From positions 213,880,236 to 213,922,581 of the forward strand of contig JBOZIK010000001.1 in the NCBI GenBank assembly GCA_051453625.1: a DNA stretch of 42,346 nucleotides. Reading direction: 5' to 3'. The DNA comes from Welwitschia mirabilis (taxonomy: Eukaryota > Gnetophyta > Gnetopsida > Welwitschiales). A model generated the notes under the pieces. It was not told the origin of the DNA. It saw nothing but the letters and a program-made list of their open reading frames with translations, and ran no database searches. Every line of letters begins with the position of its first letter. Within the stretch, counting starts at the first letter, position 1. A program made the translations under genes and the position numbers. Shown here piece by piece: positions 32,221-41,930 of this stretch.

Positions 32221-32531
32221 CATAGATTGCCAAACAAGACAGTGGGCTTCACAGATGGCTGAATGAGGCAGTGAAGTGAGAATCCCACCGATCTTTGAAT
32301 GAGCCAATGGGGATATTAGATCTACAATAGATCACTGAATGAAACAGTGGGCTTCAAAGATCACTGAATGAGGCAGTGAAGTTAATTATATTTTAGATTA
32401 TATATGAATCATAAATCACCGAATGAGACATTAGGCTTCACAGATCATCATACGAGGCAGTGAAGTTAAATATTATATGAGAACCATAGATCATTAAATG
32501 AGGTAGTGGGCTTCATAGATTGGCGAAAGAG
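32221..32531 (+). repeat. Hairpin minisatellite array 1
   Basis: About nine units share the consensus cAgatcactgaatgaggcag followed by tg. The core CACTG-AATGAGG-CAGTG is an inverted repeat with a 7-base loop. Units alternate between a form followed by ggcttca and a form followed by aagttaa plus a variable AT spacer, giving a dimeric higher-order pattern. The array is cut by the gap at 32532. Confidence 0.88.
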
Positions 32532-32631
32532 NNNNNNNNNNNNNNNNNNNNNNNNNNNNNNNNNNNNNNNNNNNNNNNNNNNNNNNNNNNNNNNNNNNNN
32601 NNNNNNNNNNNNNNNNNNNNNNNNNNNNNNN
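32532..32631. other. Assembly gap, 100 N
   Basis: A placeholder gap at the end of hairpin array 1, a typical assembly break in a tandem repeat. Further units, or a further copy of the duplication, may be hidden here. Confidence 0.99.
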
Positions 32632-33156
32632 GAGATATTATGAAACTCCCTTTAACATTGGCTTATGTTGTATTATTTCATATGGTTGAGTTTTGTCATC
32701 TTACTCATGTTCTCTCATTTTAAATAGAGTTCTTTCTCCTTTAAATTTATTTTATTTTCTAAAACAACCTTGCCTTGAAATCTTGAAGCTGAGGAGGTCT
32801 AGGAGTTTTGTAACTTAGAAGATCTTTAAAGAGCTCAAACACATATGGGTATGACTCTATACTTTCATGCTTTCTTGATGGTCCTTTCTTATCCATTCTC
32901 TTATTGAGATTTTCATGATTATATTATTATAAGTTGAATGTTAAAGTATGTTATGACATGTCCTATCTCTATTTATCTTTTGTGCTTGATGTCTTGACGT
33001 TATCTATTCTTAGTATGAGTTAATAACTCATGGTTAATCCTTATTGTATTCACCTTGTCATCATGCTATTGAATTTATGGTTTGACTTCATAACTTGTGG
33101 TTAAAACATATCTTATTTTCTTAACATCATTATATGTTAAACTTATGGTTATGGAT

Positions 33157-33510
33157 TTCCACAGATTACTAAATAAGGCAGTGGGCTTCATAGATTATTA
33201 AATAAGGCAGTGAATTAAGAATCCCATAGATTGTTGATCAAGACTATGAAAATAGTAAATTTACCATAGATCACTGAATGAGGTAGTGAACTTCGCAGAT
33301 TATCAAATGAGGCAGTGAAGTTAATGATATTTGAGATTATATATGTATATATATTTATTCATAAGAATCATAGATCACTGAATAAGGTAGTGAGCTTCAT
33401 AGATCACTGAATGAGGTAGTAATGATAAATATAAGAAATTATATGAGAATTACAGATTGCTAAATAAGGAAGTCGGCTTCCTAGATCACTGAACAAGGTA
33501 GTGAAGTGAT
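33157..33510 (+). repeat. Hairpin minisatellite array 2
   Basis: About nine units in the same order and with the same spacers as array 1 (for example agaatccca after the second unit and an AT-rich spacer with tatatatgtatatatattta after the fifth). Cores are more eroded than in array 1 (actaaataaggcagtg, tcactgaatgaggtagtg), again mostly by G-to-A and C-to-T changes. Confidence 0.85.
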
Positions 33511-33515
33511 TAAGA

Positions 33516-36500
33516 TATGTTTAAAAATATATAATGATTATTCTCATTTATAATCATAAGATTAGTTTTTATGATATATCATGTCTCTTAGAGGCTTTAC
33601 CTATCTTTCCTATCTTAGCTCTTGAAAATCATTGCATTTCTTTCCTAGTTTTGTCCAAACCATACTAGGAGCTATAAGATTTTCATTATTCTCATCCCAT
33701 TCATTTCTATGTGACAGGTGAAGAAATTTAGAAGTATAGTTACTACTATGAGTATAAGAATGTGAAGGATTAATATTTCAGTATTAGAAAATTTACTAAA
33801 TAATCTTGTAATCCTTCATAAATTTTGAAATTTTAATATCATATGATTATGATTGAAGGATATGTTATACCTTTTCTTATTATTATTTCATAGATTGGCA
33901 TTAACAGTTAAGCTCTGATTTTATTTTGTGTGATCCTTATAAGTTATGAAATTTCTTAGTTTGATACATAAACATTGTACTGTGATTATTTTCCATGGAA
34001 AAATACTATTAAAAGATGAAAAATTGGTCACATATTCTTTATGCTTTTTGTGACAAATTCCATTGAGAGTAATTATCTCAAAGTTGCATTGATTGTTAAA
34101 TTATGGATATATTTTATTTTACCACTTGCATATGTTTCATAAAAACTTATAGTTTGATTATGAATATTAAATATGAAAATTATGCCTTTATTATGGTGCT
34201 AATGATTATTTATTAGTCAGTTAATAGGTATGTTATAAGTATTACAATGAAATTATTTAGGGAATAGCATGATTATAATTGGATAATAAATTATGAAGTA
34301 ATAAAAATTAAATTAAAGGCTTGATGAGTTTATTCTCTTTCCTCCACCTCTCTTATAATTATTTTACTACCATTAAAAAATAATTAGTAGAAAATTAAAA
34401 AATTCAAGAATCCACATGTGCTAATTTTAATAAAATATATATGGCTTCGTGCACTTGTTGTGACTTAAAGCCCTGACCATCTGTTAAGTAATAATCATTT
34501 GTTTCTATCACATTATATGCATAGCTAAATCAAATTGTAAGCATTTAATATTCATGTGTTTGAGTATGGTGAATACATTATCATCCTTTAGAAAGTAAAT
34601 GAGTCCCTTTAGTGAGCTTTCTATGTTAATCATGAGCTTGAAGGAGGCATTACAACAATTGTAAACCATTGCATTAAGGAAAGGCCTATTATAATGAATG
34701 AATTCAGTCTCCCTTACCACATCAGTGTTTGTCTTTATCTTGAAGTTAATACAATAAATCTTTTTTCTCTCAAGAGGGAATTATAAGAATATCTAACTCA
34801 TCACTTAAGCTAGCATTACATTAATTGATATTATGCTTTCTTAAGCCACTGCATAGTAAGCCAGCTCTTATAAAATGGAATATTTGAAAAATGAGAATGA
34901 GCACATGAATTGAGTGTTATAGTTTACATCTCATCCATCAGCCATTCTTGTAATTTTAGTTGCACCTTGCTATTTAGCATTCATGGAAAGTCTGAGCTAT
35001 TTTGATAACACCATCCTTAAAGATTACTCGGATCATTCTAGGAAATGATCATTGGTAACATGTAGATAATAACATCATCATCTTAAGAGAAAATAATTGC
35101 TATGAGGGACACCACATTGAAGCTAGTAAAAAAAAAAAAAGTAATAAAATAAGTAAAGGAAGGGCTCTGCTAAACCACACACTGATAATAAAACCCCATT
35201 AAACCTGCACATTATAATTTTGTAATCCATACTTACACCCTTTAGGCCTTCTTTAATTACCATTTCTATCTCTTTTTTGGTTGTTCATTCACCTTTTTTA
35301 ATAGGAATAAGTAAACAATGAAGTGGTTAGAAATTTAGTGGAGATTTAAATAGAACCAATAGCTTTATTTGGTAATGCACCTTACAAGATAAGGAATTTT
35401 AGTCTTATTAGCAAAGGACGTGATTGATACATTGGCTATCTAGACTTGCAAGCTCTTCTTAGTATTTCTCTCTTCTTACTATATAATAGAGTAAAAAATT
35501 CAATTAATCCCCTTGTTCTTCCTCTTATTCCTGGTAAAGTTTCTTACAATGATAGTCCATGTACACTGAAAATCCAGAGCTACCTAGCATAGCAACTACT
35601 CTTCCGCTTTGGTTAATAGCATATGAATGCTTCTAATTTTTCTTTAACTAATACATTTTATTCTCTAAATATGTTTTTGGATGACAACATCTTTTTTCAT
35701 TCAACTGACTTTAATTCTTCTTCAATGTGCTGGCCTAGCTTTGCATCTAACATCCTGCACTTGAAATAGTTTTTTCTCTCTTCTTAGGATCCTCAAGCAT
35801 GATTAACTATTAGTGTTCATTCCTCTTGGTTTACCCTTACTACCAGTCACATGTTTCCAAATTAGATGTAATCTTAGGGATACATATTAAATTAAAAATC
35901 CAAGCATCTCTTATTTGAGCTAGCACCTGTAAGATAATTAAGGACATAAGGAGGATGTTCTAGTTTTGTTTTCCTCCCATAAGTCTTTTTATTAATAGAA
36001 CACATTATATATATGAGTGAATATTTTAAAGTTAAAGGAATCATGTATTTATTTTAAAAATTATGTAGTTAAAATATTATCCTCTAGTATAGTTAATAAC
36101 AAATTGGTGATGATCTCAATTTGAGTCCTTAATAGAACTCTTTCCTAAAATATCAATTTAACCTTAGAATTATTAATGTTTTAATCCATGATAATAATTT
36201 TTACACTACTTAATATCTAACAAAGTTGAAACTCGAAATATTATGTTTATCTCATAACTTCAATGTTAAATTGTAATTACTTTTATATCCTTAATTAATC
36301 TAGGAATGCTTATAATCCTCTTTTAATTATAATGTTCTTTGTACCAATCCATCTTGATTAAAGGCTAAATTTCATGTCTTTAGCACTTGGTATTAAAGAA
36401 ATTAAGATGNNNNNNNNNNNNNNNNNNNNNNNNNNNNNNNNNNNNNNNNNNNNNNNNNNNNNNNNNNNNNNNNNNNNNNNNNNNNNNNNNNNNNNNNNNN

Positions 36501-37310
36501 NNNNNNNNNNNNNNNNNNNNNNNNNNNNNNNNNNNNNNNNNNNNNNNNNNNNNNNNNNNNNNNNNNNNNNNNNNNNNNNNNNNNNNNNNNNNNNNNNNNN
36601 NNNNNNNNNNNNNNNNNNNNNNNNNNNNNNNNNNNNNNNNNNNNNNNNNNNNNNNNNNNNNNNNNNNNNNNNNNNNNNNNNNNNNNNNNNNNNNNNNNNN
36701 NNNNNNNNNNNNNNNNNNNNNNNNNNNNNNNNNNNNNNNNNNNNNNNNNNNNNNNNNNNNNNNNNNNNNNNNNNNNNNNNNNNNNNNNNNNNNNNNNNNN
36801 NNNNNNNNNNNNNNNNNNNNNNNNNNNNNNNNNNNNNNNNNNNNNNNNNNNNNNNNNNNNNNNNNNNNNNNNNNNNNNNNNNNNNNNNNNNNNNNNNNNN
36901 NNNNNNNNNNNNNNNNNNNNATCTTGAATGAAGACTAAATTTCATGTCTTTAGCACTTGGTATTAAAGAAATTAAGATGTGTCTAAATATTATTAAAATA
37001 TTAACTTATACTTAAAAACTATTTACACATTTCATAGTTTGGTTTGATAAATGATGGACATTACTATATTAATGGCTATTGGTGTCTTTCTCTTACTATT
37101 TAAACTTCAACCATAATATGGCCCTTCTCTAGCTAATCTAATGCTATTTAATTAACTTATAAGGTTATTAATTATCAACTTTATATTTTGGTAACTAATA
37201 TTTAATTTTTGAATTATTTCAACTATAAAATTTATTAAAGTTCTTAAATTTTGATTTTGGAGTATCAGGTGTATGAAGATTTTTAACCTTTATTATTTTA
37301 AGGTATTATA
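33516..37310. other. Unassigned 3.8 kb, possibly LTR of a decayed chromovirus-like element
   Basis: No protein domain is recognised. The end at 37298-37310 (taaggtattata) lies just before a tRNA-iMet-type primer-binding site and resembles the GGGGTGTTACA LTR end common in plant chromoviruses, so part of this may be a 5' LTR; its start is not located. The motif gtgacaggtgaagaaattta near 33714 also resembles LTR-internal sequence. Minus-strand 34508-34720 (70 codons) and a readable stretch near 35490-35640 (AINQSGRVVAMLGSSGF) have no recognised homologue. There is a poly-A run at 35128-35140. Confidence 0.4.
36410..36920. other. Assembly gap, 511 N, with repeated flanks
   Basis: The 59 bases left of the gap (36351-36409) and the 59 bases right of it (36921-36979) are the same sequence with only a few differences near the start (shared part ctaaatttcatgtctttagc and onwards). 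This is either a tandem repeat collapsed into the gap or a false gap between overlapping contig ends. Confidence 0.95.
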
Positions 37311-37313
37311 TTT

Positions 37314-37325
37314 TAGTATCAGATC
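37314..37325 (+). other. tRNA-iMet-type primer-binding site, orphan
   Basis: TAGTATCAGATC, followed by CTAGGTT, matches TGGTATCAGAGC(CTAGGTT), the plant LTR-retrotransposon site complementary to initiator tRNA-Met, with two changes. The preceding ggtattata fits an eroded LTR end. It suggests a plus-strand element whose body should start at about 37330, but no gag is readable after it. Confidence 0.55.
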
Positions 37326-37640
37326 CTAGGTTGTGATTTTGCTGGATGTAATGATTATGAAGTCATTTCAACATTGAGTGTAGATTGACGAATTCACTAG
37401 ACATAACTATTATAAAAATGTAAGATGCAATTTTACTTGATTTAACTTTGTTAAAGTTGTAAGTATTAACATGGAAATATAGACCTATAATATGTGTATT
37501 TTAATTCCCATAAGGTTAACATGGTCTTAAGAAGGATGTTGAGAACCTATTATCATTAATCAAATTAATGAGGTTTTTGTGGAGTTAGTTATTATACAGA
37601 GATTTTCCAACACTAGGTGACTGCTATATAAATCTGGATG
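37326..37640. other. No gene recognised
   Basis: AT-rich sequence after the orphan primer-binding site. If a gag gene was here it is beyond recognition by eye. Confidence 0.45.
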
Positions 37641-38150
37641 ATTGACCTGTTATATAAACATACACTAAACATAAAGCAGGTAATCATATGAACTTAATAG
37701 GATAACTGGACTATTATTAAGATAAACCTACTTCAGTATTAAACAATTTAACTTTCAATATAGGGAGATTAAACTATGAATTAGATGAAGACTAGTTCTA
37801 GCATAGGCAATTATTAATGTCTAATAGGGTAACTAACTTTTAAATTCGTAATAGACTAAGATAAATAAGGGTAACAAATCATATGATAAAGGTCAACTGA
37901 ACTATAATATGAAAATTTTAGTCTCCTAACAGTAAGGATGACCAAGTACTTCATTAAGGGAAATTGATCATTCTTATATAATAGACTAATAAATCTGCAC
38001 TAAAAAAGGACAACCAAATGAATTATTGAAGGGTGATCAAATGTTCCTATTTAACAGTGACAAATCTAAATCAATTAAGGGTAATAAAACTAAATGGAAA
38101 AGGGCAATTGAATAATTGGGTGATCAAGCATATTTTGAGGTCAACCCAAC
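37640..38150 (+). repeat. Degenerate short repeats with a (R)GGGTRACCAA-like core
   Basis: A motif of the form aagggtRaYcaa / gaccaactgaactatta recurs roughly every 30-60 bases (for example agggtaacaaatc near 37867, aaggtcaactgaactata near 37890, aaggatgaccaagtac near 37935, aaaggacaaccaaatg near 38006, agggtgatcaaatg near 38030, tgggtgatcaagca near 38118). Copies are eroded and unevenly spaced. The function is unknown. Confidence 0.5.
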
Positions 38151-38623
38151 ACATTACAAATATAACCATTATATTTTCATAGTTTATTAAAAATTATGGA
38201 ATTCATTACAATGATCTACTTATTTTATCCAAATAGCTAACTTTTGAGATAACTCTATTTAAGTAGCTTCCCTTTTAGAATGAAGGTCACCTATTGAAAT
38301 AAAAAACTATTACATCAATCATTTTGTACTTGAATGACTATGATTTCAGATTTCTTTTGGGAACTTCTCTTTATACCATCACTTGTAAGAGCTTGCTATG
38401 CTACTTATTCTTGTGGCACATAACTGTGCATTTGTGTACTTTGCTTATATGCTTTCCTTTATGATTGTGGATTAGCTTCAAAATCCTTTGGTAAACATAC
38501 ATGTTTATGGTCAGCCTTAAAACCAACTTTTAAGGTTAATCTATGCCAACTAGAGATAGGTGATCTAAGAGCTAAAGGATGATTTCTATCCACCATTAAA
38601 ATATTCTATGTTTTTGATGGTGT
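38151..38623. other. Possible part of the 5' LTR of copia element F; no gene
   Basis: No coding sign. Because the primer-binding site of element F is at 38866, its 5' LTR must end near 38863 and probably begins in this stretch, but I cannot place the start without a 3' copy for comparison. Confidence 0.4.
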
Positions 38624-38825
38624 TTTTGACTTTTATTTATAGGTCTTTAAAGTGGATGAATATTTTTCTTTTGTNNNNNNNNNNNNNNNNNNNNNNNNNN
38701 NNNNNNNNNNNNNNNNNNNNNNNNNNNNNNNNNNNNNNNNNNNNNNNNNNNNNNNNNNNNNNNNNNNNNNNNNNTTTTGACTTTTATTTATAGGTCTTTA
38801 AAGTGGATGAATATTTTTCTTTTGT
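38624..38825. other. 100-N gap flanked by an identical 51-base sequence
   Basis: Positions 38624-38674 and 38775-38825 are identical over 51 bases (ttttgacttttatttatagg onwards to cttttgt). The gap at 38675-38774 is exactly 100 N. The simplest reading is that two overlapping contigs were joined by a placeholder without merging; a true short tandem repeat is the alternative. Confidence 0.95.
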
Positions 38826-38865
38826 TCTATTCATTCCCTTATAGGGTTGATTTGTATTTTTCAAT

Positions 38866-38877
38866 TGGTATCAAAGC
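38866..38877 (+). other. tRNA-iMet primer-binding site of copia element F
   Basis: TGGTATCAAAGC matches TGGTATCAGAGC, the complement of the initiator tRNA-Met 3' end, with one G-to-A change. It lies 2 bases after a plausible LTR end (ttttca at 38863) and about 65 bases before the first gag motif. Confidence 0.88.
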
Positions 38878-38929
38878 AAGGTTGAGCAATAGATCCTAAT
38901 AGATATTTGCTCCAATCAACCCTAGAAAA

Positions 38930-39705
38930 TAAGTCTACCCTTGGAAAGAAATTCTGTTACAAGGCCTCCCTTCTTTGATGGAATTAACTATGGTTATTGA
39001 AAGGCAAAAATGAGGGTCTTTGTTCAATCCATTAACCTTGAAATATGGATTCTATTGCTAATAACTATTGGCTTCCTACTATGCAGGATCCTCTAATCAA
39101 GATAGCTACTCTGAAGAGAAAAGACAAGTGGATACCTAAAGAAACGTGGCTGCATCTTATAATTTCAAAGGACTATATGCCATCTTCTATGCCATAGGTC
39201 TAGAAGATTTCAAATGAGTAGTAAATTGCAACACAACAAAAGAAGCATGGGACATCTTACAGACAGCTCATGAAGGAACTAGCCTAGTGAAGCAAGCTAA
39301 GCTTCAAATGCTCATCACTTAGTTCAAAGTTCTCAATATGAAAGAAGATGAAGGTATAAATGATTTTTTCATAAAACGTATAGATATTATTAATTATATG
39401 CATGTCCTAGGTGTAATTATCAAGGATTTAAGAGTAGTACATAAAGCATTAAGATCCTTGTTTAAGAGATTTAAGTCCAAAGTAATAGCCATAAGAAAGC
39501 AAGGACTTGAATATCATGAAGATGGATGAGCTTCAAGGAAACCTTCAGACATTTAAACAAAAATTTAAAAAGCAGAAGAAGAAAAGTATAATATTGACAG
39601 TTACTCATGAGAACCCCGATATCAAGGAAGGATCTCACCAAGAACTAGAAAGTAAAGATGAAGTGACTCTTTTAGCCAAAAGATTCAAATACTTTATGTA
39701 GTGAA
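38930..39705 (+). pseudogene. Gag of copia element F (UBN2-type capsid)
   Basis: The start reads TRPPFFDGINYGY, a stop (TGG to TGA), KAKMRVFVQSINLEIW, matching the copia gag start (RPPxFDGxNYxxWKxxMxxFLxSxDxxxW). Then THEG-like AHEGTSLVKQAKLQMLIT near 39270-39317 precedes a 63-codon open stretch at 39338-39529 (MKEDEGINDFFIKRIDIINY, LGVIIKDLRVVHKALRSLFK, SKVIAIRKQ). This is the UBN2 core ending in VxKILRSLPxxxxxKVTAIxE. After a -1 type shift the frame 39507-39701 continues NIMKMDELQGNLQTFKQKFK, the end of the module. At least two shifts and several stops break it. Confidence 0.88.
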
Positions 39706-40330
39706 GGCAAAATGTAGGTCAATCTAGGAGACTGCTAAGATTAAAAGAGAAGGGATAATAAGTTATCTAATGCTACTCCTATAAGGGTTTTGGTCACACA
39801 TTAAGTGTCTATTCAAACAACAAAAAGAATGATAAAGAAAAAGGGAATAAAGTCTTATCAGCAACATGGAATAAAGAAGAAAGTGTGAGTGAAAAGAACT
39901 CAAATTCAAAACAAGGTGAAAGCTCTTTTATGGCTTTTATAGATAAAAAGGTATATTCCTCACCCATTATTGATTATTTTGATAGTAATGATTTGATTAG
40001 GAAAATAGAAGTGGATCTCTATATGGAATGTTAAAATATGGCTCTTACAGTAAATAATCTTAAGAAAGAAAACAAAAATCTATTAGATATGCTAGAGTCT
40101 AGAGAAAGGGAAATCAGAAATTTAAAAAACAAACTTAACTCAAATTCATGATTGTCTAAAGAGAATTTATCTAGTGAACATTCTTTTAGATTTTTTCATA
40201 CTTATCATGTTTATTATTTCAAATCCTTATGTAAAGTGAATTTTAAATACTCTCTAGCAAACATTACCTACCATTATTGCAATAAAAGAGTCACTTGAAG
40301 ATTGATTGTAATTTTCATAAAAGTTAATTT
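39706..40330 (+). pseudogene. Gag C-terminal coiled coil and zinc knuckle of element F
   Basis: Near 40036-40140 the reading ALTVNNLKKENKNLLDMLES and REREIRNLKNKLN forms heptad-like leucine spacing, a coiled coil known from long-gag copia elements. Near 40268-40312 YHYCNKR, a shift, then HLK.DC represents the CCHC zinc knuckle (CxxCxxxGHxxxxC) with one cysteine lost (TGC to TAC or TAT). The region from 39706 to 39960 is a Lys/Ser/Asn-rich linker. Confidence 0.7.
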
Positions 40331-40477
40331 CCTCACTCCATGTTAGGTTCTAAGTTTATCTTCTCTCCAAAGTCTAATCAAAATTCAAACTAAAACAAAT
40401 GCATGAGAGGATTCTAAAGTCCTCAAACAAAAGTCTATTAATTCAAATGGCTTTAAAAAATAACTAATCATTCTTGT

Positions 40478-40650
40478 TAGTATCTTAATAGTGCTTACTC
40501 TAGACATATGATAGGTGATAAGTTTAATTTCATCAAATTCAAGGAATATGATGGAGGAGAAGTGATATTTAACAATAATGGAAGAACTTAAATTAAAGGC
40601 ATTGGAGCATCGATGAAGGTAATTTACCTAATATTCATAATGTGTAATTT
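40478..40650 (+). pseudogene. Protease of element F, active site lost
   Basis: The reading stop-YLNSAYSRHMIGDKFNFIKF aligns with WYLDSGCSRHMTGDKxxF. W is a stop (TGG to TAG), the catalytic D is N (GAT to AAT), and the G of DSG is A. It continues GGEVIFNNNGRT, a stop, IKGIGA, matching GGxVTFGDNxKGxIxGxG. The enzyme would be inactive even without the stops. Confidence 0.88.
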
Positions 40651-40920
40651 GTGAATGGCTTAAGGAATAATCTATTAAGCATTAGTCAAATTTATAATAA
40701 AGGTCATAAAGTATCATTTAATGATAACAAATACATAGTAATACCTGATAAAATAAATCATCTATTACTTGTAGCAACTAGACATGAAAATGTTTCTTGT
40801 GTAAATTTATCAAGTAATTCTATTTGTCTCTCTTCTTATGTTCAAAAAGATGTTATTTAGTATCAATGTTTAGGTCACATTAGCTTTGAAATTTTGAAGA
40901 AAATATGATATGATGAGATT
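40651..40920 (+). pseudogene. Protease end and GAG-pre-integrase region of element F
   Basis: An open stretch at 40651-40860 reads MNGLRNNLLSISQIYNKGHK and VSFNDNKYIVIPDK, matching the copia block VxGLxHNLLSISQLCDKGxxVxF. The stop at 40858 is the W of the WHRRLGH motif (TGG to TAG), followed by YQCLGHISFEILKK. The ATG is an internal methionine, not a start. Confidence 0.87.
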
Positions 40921-41710
40921 ATTAGAGGTCTTTTAAAACTTTTTATAATTCATAAATTCTTGTGTAAATCTTGTTAAAAAGAAAAATAAATCTAATATTC
41001 TAATTAAAAAAAATTAGTGAAATTACTACTAGTAAATCATTAGATTTAGTTCATATGGATTTGGTTGGCTCTATTTAAATAACAAGCTTATCTAGAAAAA
41101 GATAATTGTTTTTTGTCATGGTCAATGATTTTTCTAAATTTTCTTGGGTAGCCTTTCTTCATGACAAATCTAATGCTTATGACAACTTTATCATAATTTG
41201 CTAGAAACTCCAAACTGAAAAGGGATATGTCATTAAGAAAGTTTAAAGTGATTATGGTAGAGAGTTTGAGAATAAAAGATTTAAATATTATTACAACTTA
41301 AATGAGATTAACCATGAATTATCAGCTTCAAAGACTCCTCAACAAAATGGAATAGTTGAAAGAAAAAAGTCAAACACTATTAGATATGTCAAGAGTTATG
41401 TTAAATGACAAAGACATTACAAAAATATTTTGGGCTAAAGTAATAAACATAGCATGTCATATTTTAAACAGAGTTTATTTAAGTCCTAGAACTTCTAAAA
41501 CTTTCTACGAACTCTAGAAAGTAAAGAAGCCAAATATATCTTATTTCAAAACCTTTTAGAAGTAAGTGCTTCATCTAAGAGATAGAGAGGATTTAGCTAA
41601 ATATGTATATAAATCTGATAAAAGAATTTTCTTAGGGTATTCTCAATTGAGTAGAGTTTATAGAGTGTTTACATACATACTTTTCATATAAAAGAATCTA
41701 TAAATGGGAA
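40921..41710 (+). pseudogene. Integrase of element F, catalytic triad still visible
   Basis: The catalytic core shows LVHMDLVGS (first D, near 41046-41072), then MVNDFSKFSWVAFLHDKSNA near 41118-41180. After it come SDYGREFENKRF (second D, 41247-41282) and TPQQNGIVERKK (catalytic E, 41334-41368). These are followed, after shifts, by MLNDKDITKIFWAKVINIAC and HILNRVYLSPRTSKTFYEL (41398-41514). The C-terminal part near 41590-41700 has remnants of KSDKRIFLGYSQxSRVYRVF. The D-D-E residues survive in place, but stops (for example CAA/CGA to stop) and shifts separate them. Confidence 0.9.
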
Positions 41711-41930
41711 AATTCATGATGTTCTTAATACCTCCAAATTCTTTGAGCTTGATGAAGATTTAGTTCTTTATTCCTTTTATCATAACAGAGATGACTCAAG
41801 AGATAAGACAATACCAAAAATTAAAGAACTTAAGGATCATCCTTTGGACTCAATCATTGGAAATGTTTAATAAGGTATTGTCATTAAGAACTCTCTTAAA
41901 AAGTTTAGTGCTTATATTTATTTGTTATCT
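41711..41930 (+). pseudogene. Integrase-to-RT linker of element F
   Basis: Acidic and variable sequence (FFELDEDLVLYSFYHNRDDS near 41735-41798), which is usual between integrase and RT in copia elements. A 63-codon frame at 41791-41982 runs in another frame and is not the real reading. Confidence 0.65.

Larger units (their letters stand above)
31668..33515. repeat. Tandem segmental duplication, two copies of about 0.87 kb
   Basis: Copy 1 is 31668-32531, copy 2 is 32632-33515, separated by a 100-N gap. Both begin gagatRttatgaaactccct, share ccttgccttRaaatcttgRa and gctttctt...tccttYcttat blocks, and end in an array of hairpin units in the same internal order. Identity is about 75-80% by eye. 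A 61-codon minus frame at 31790-31975 exists only in copy 1 and is probably chance. Confidence 0.85.

Noticed and set aside
32221-32531. Hammerhead ribozyme-like motif (CTGAATGAGG...GTGAAG) in the minisatellite units
   Set aside because: The catalytic core needs CTGATGA, a stem II and GAAA. Here there is an extra A, no stem II and no conserved GAAA in a consistent position, so I do not call a ribozyme.
32221-33510. CRISPR-like array of repeated palindromic units
   Set aside because: Spacers are not unique sequences of constant length, units are degenerate, no cas gene is present and the context is a plant genome. It is a minisatellite.
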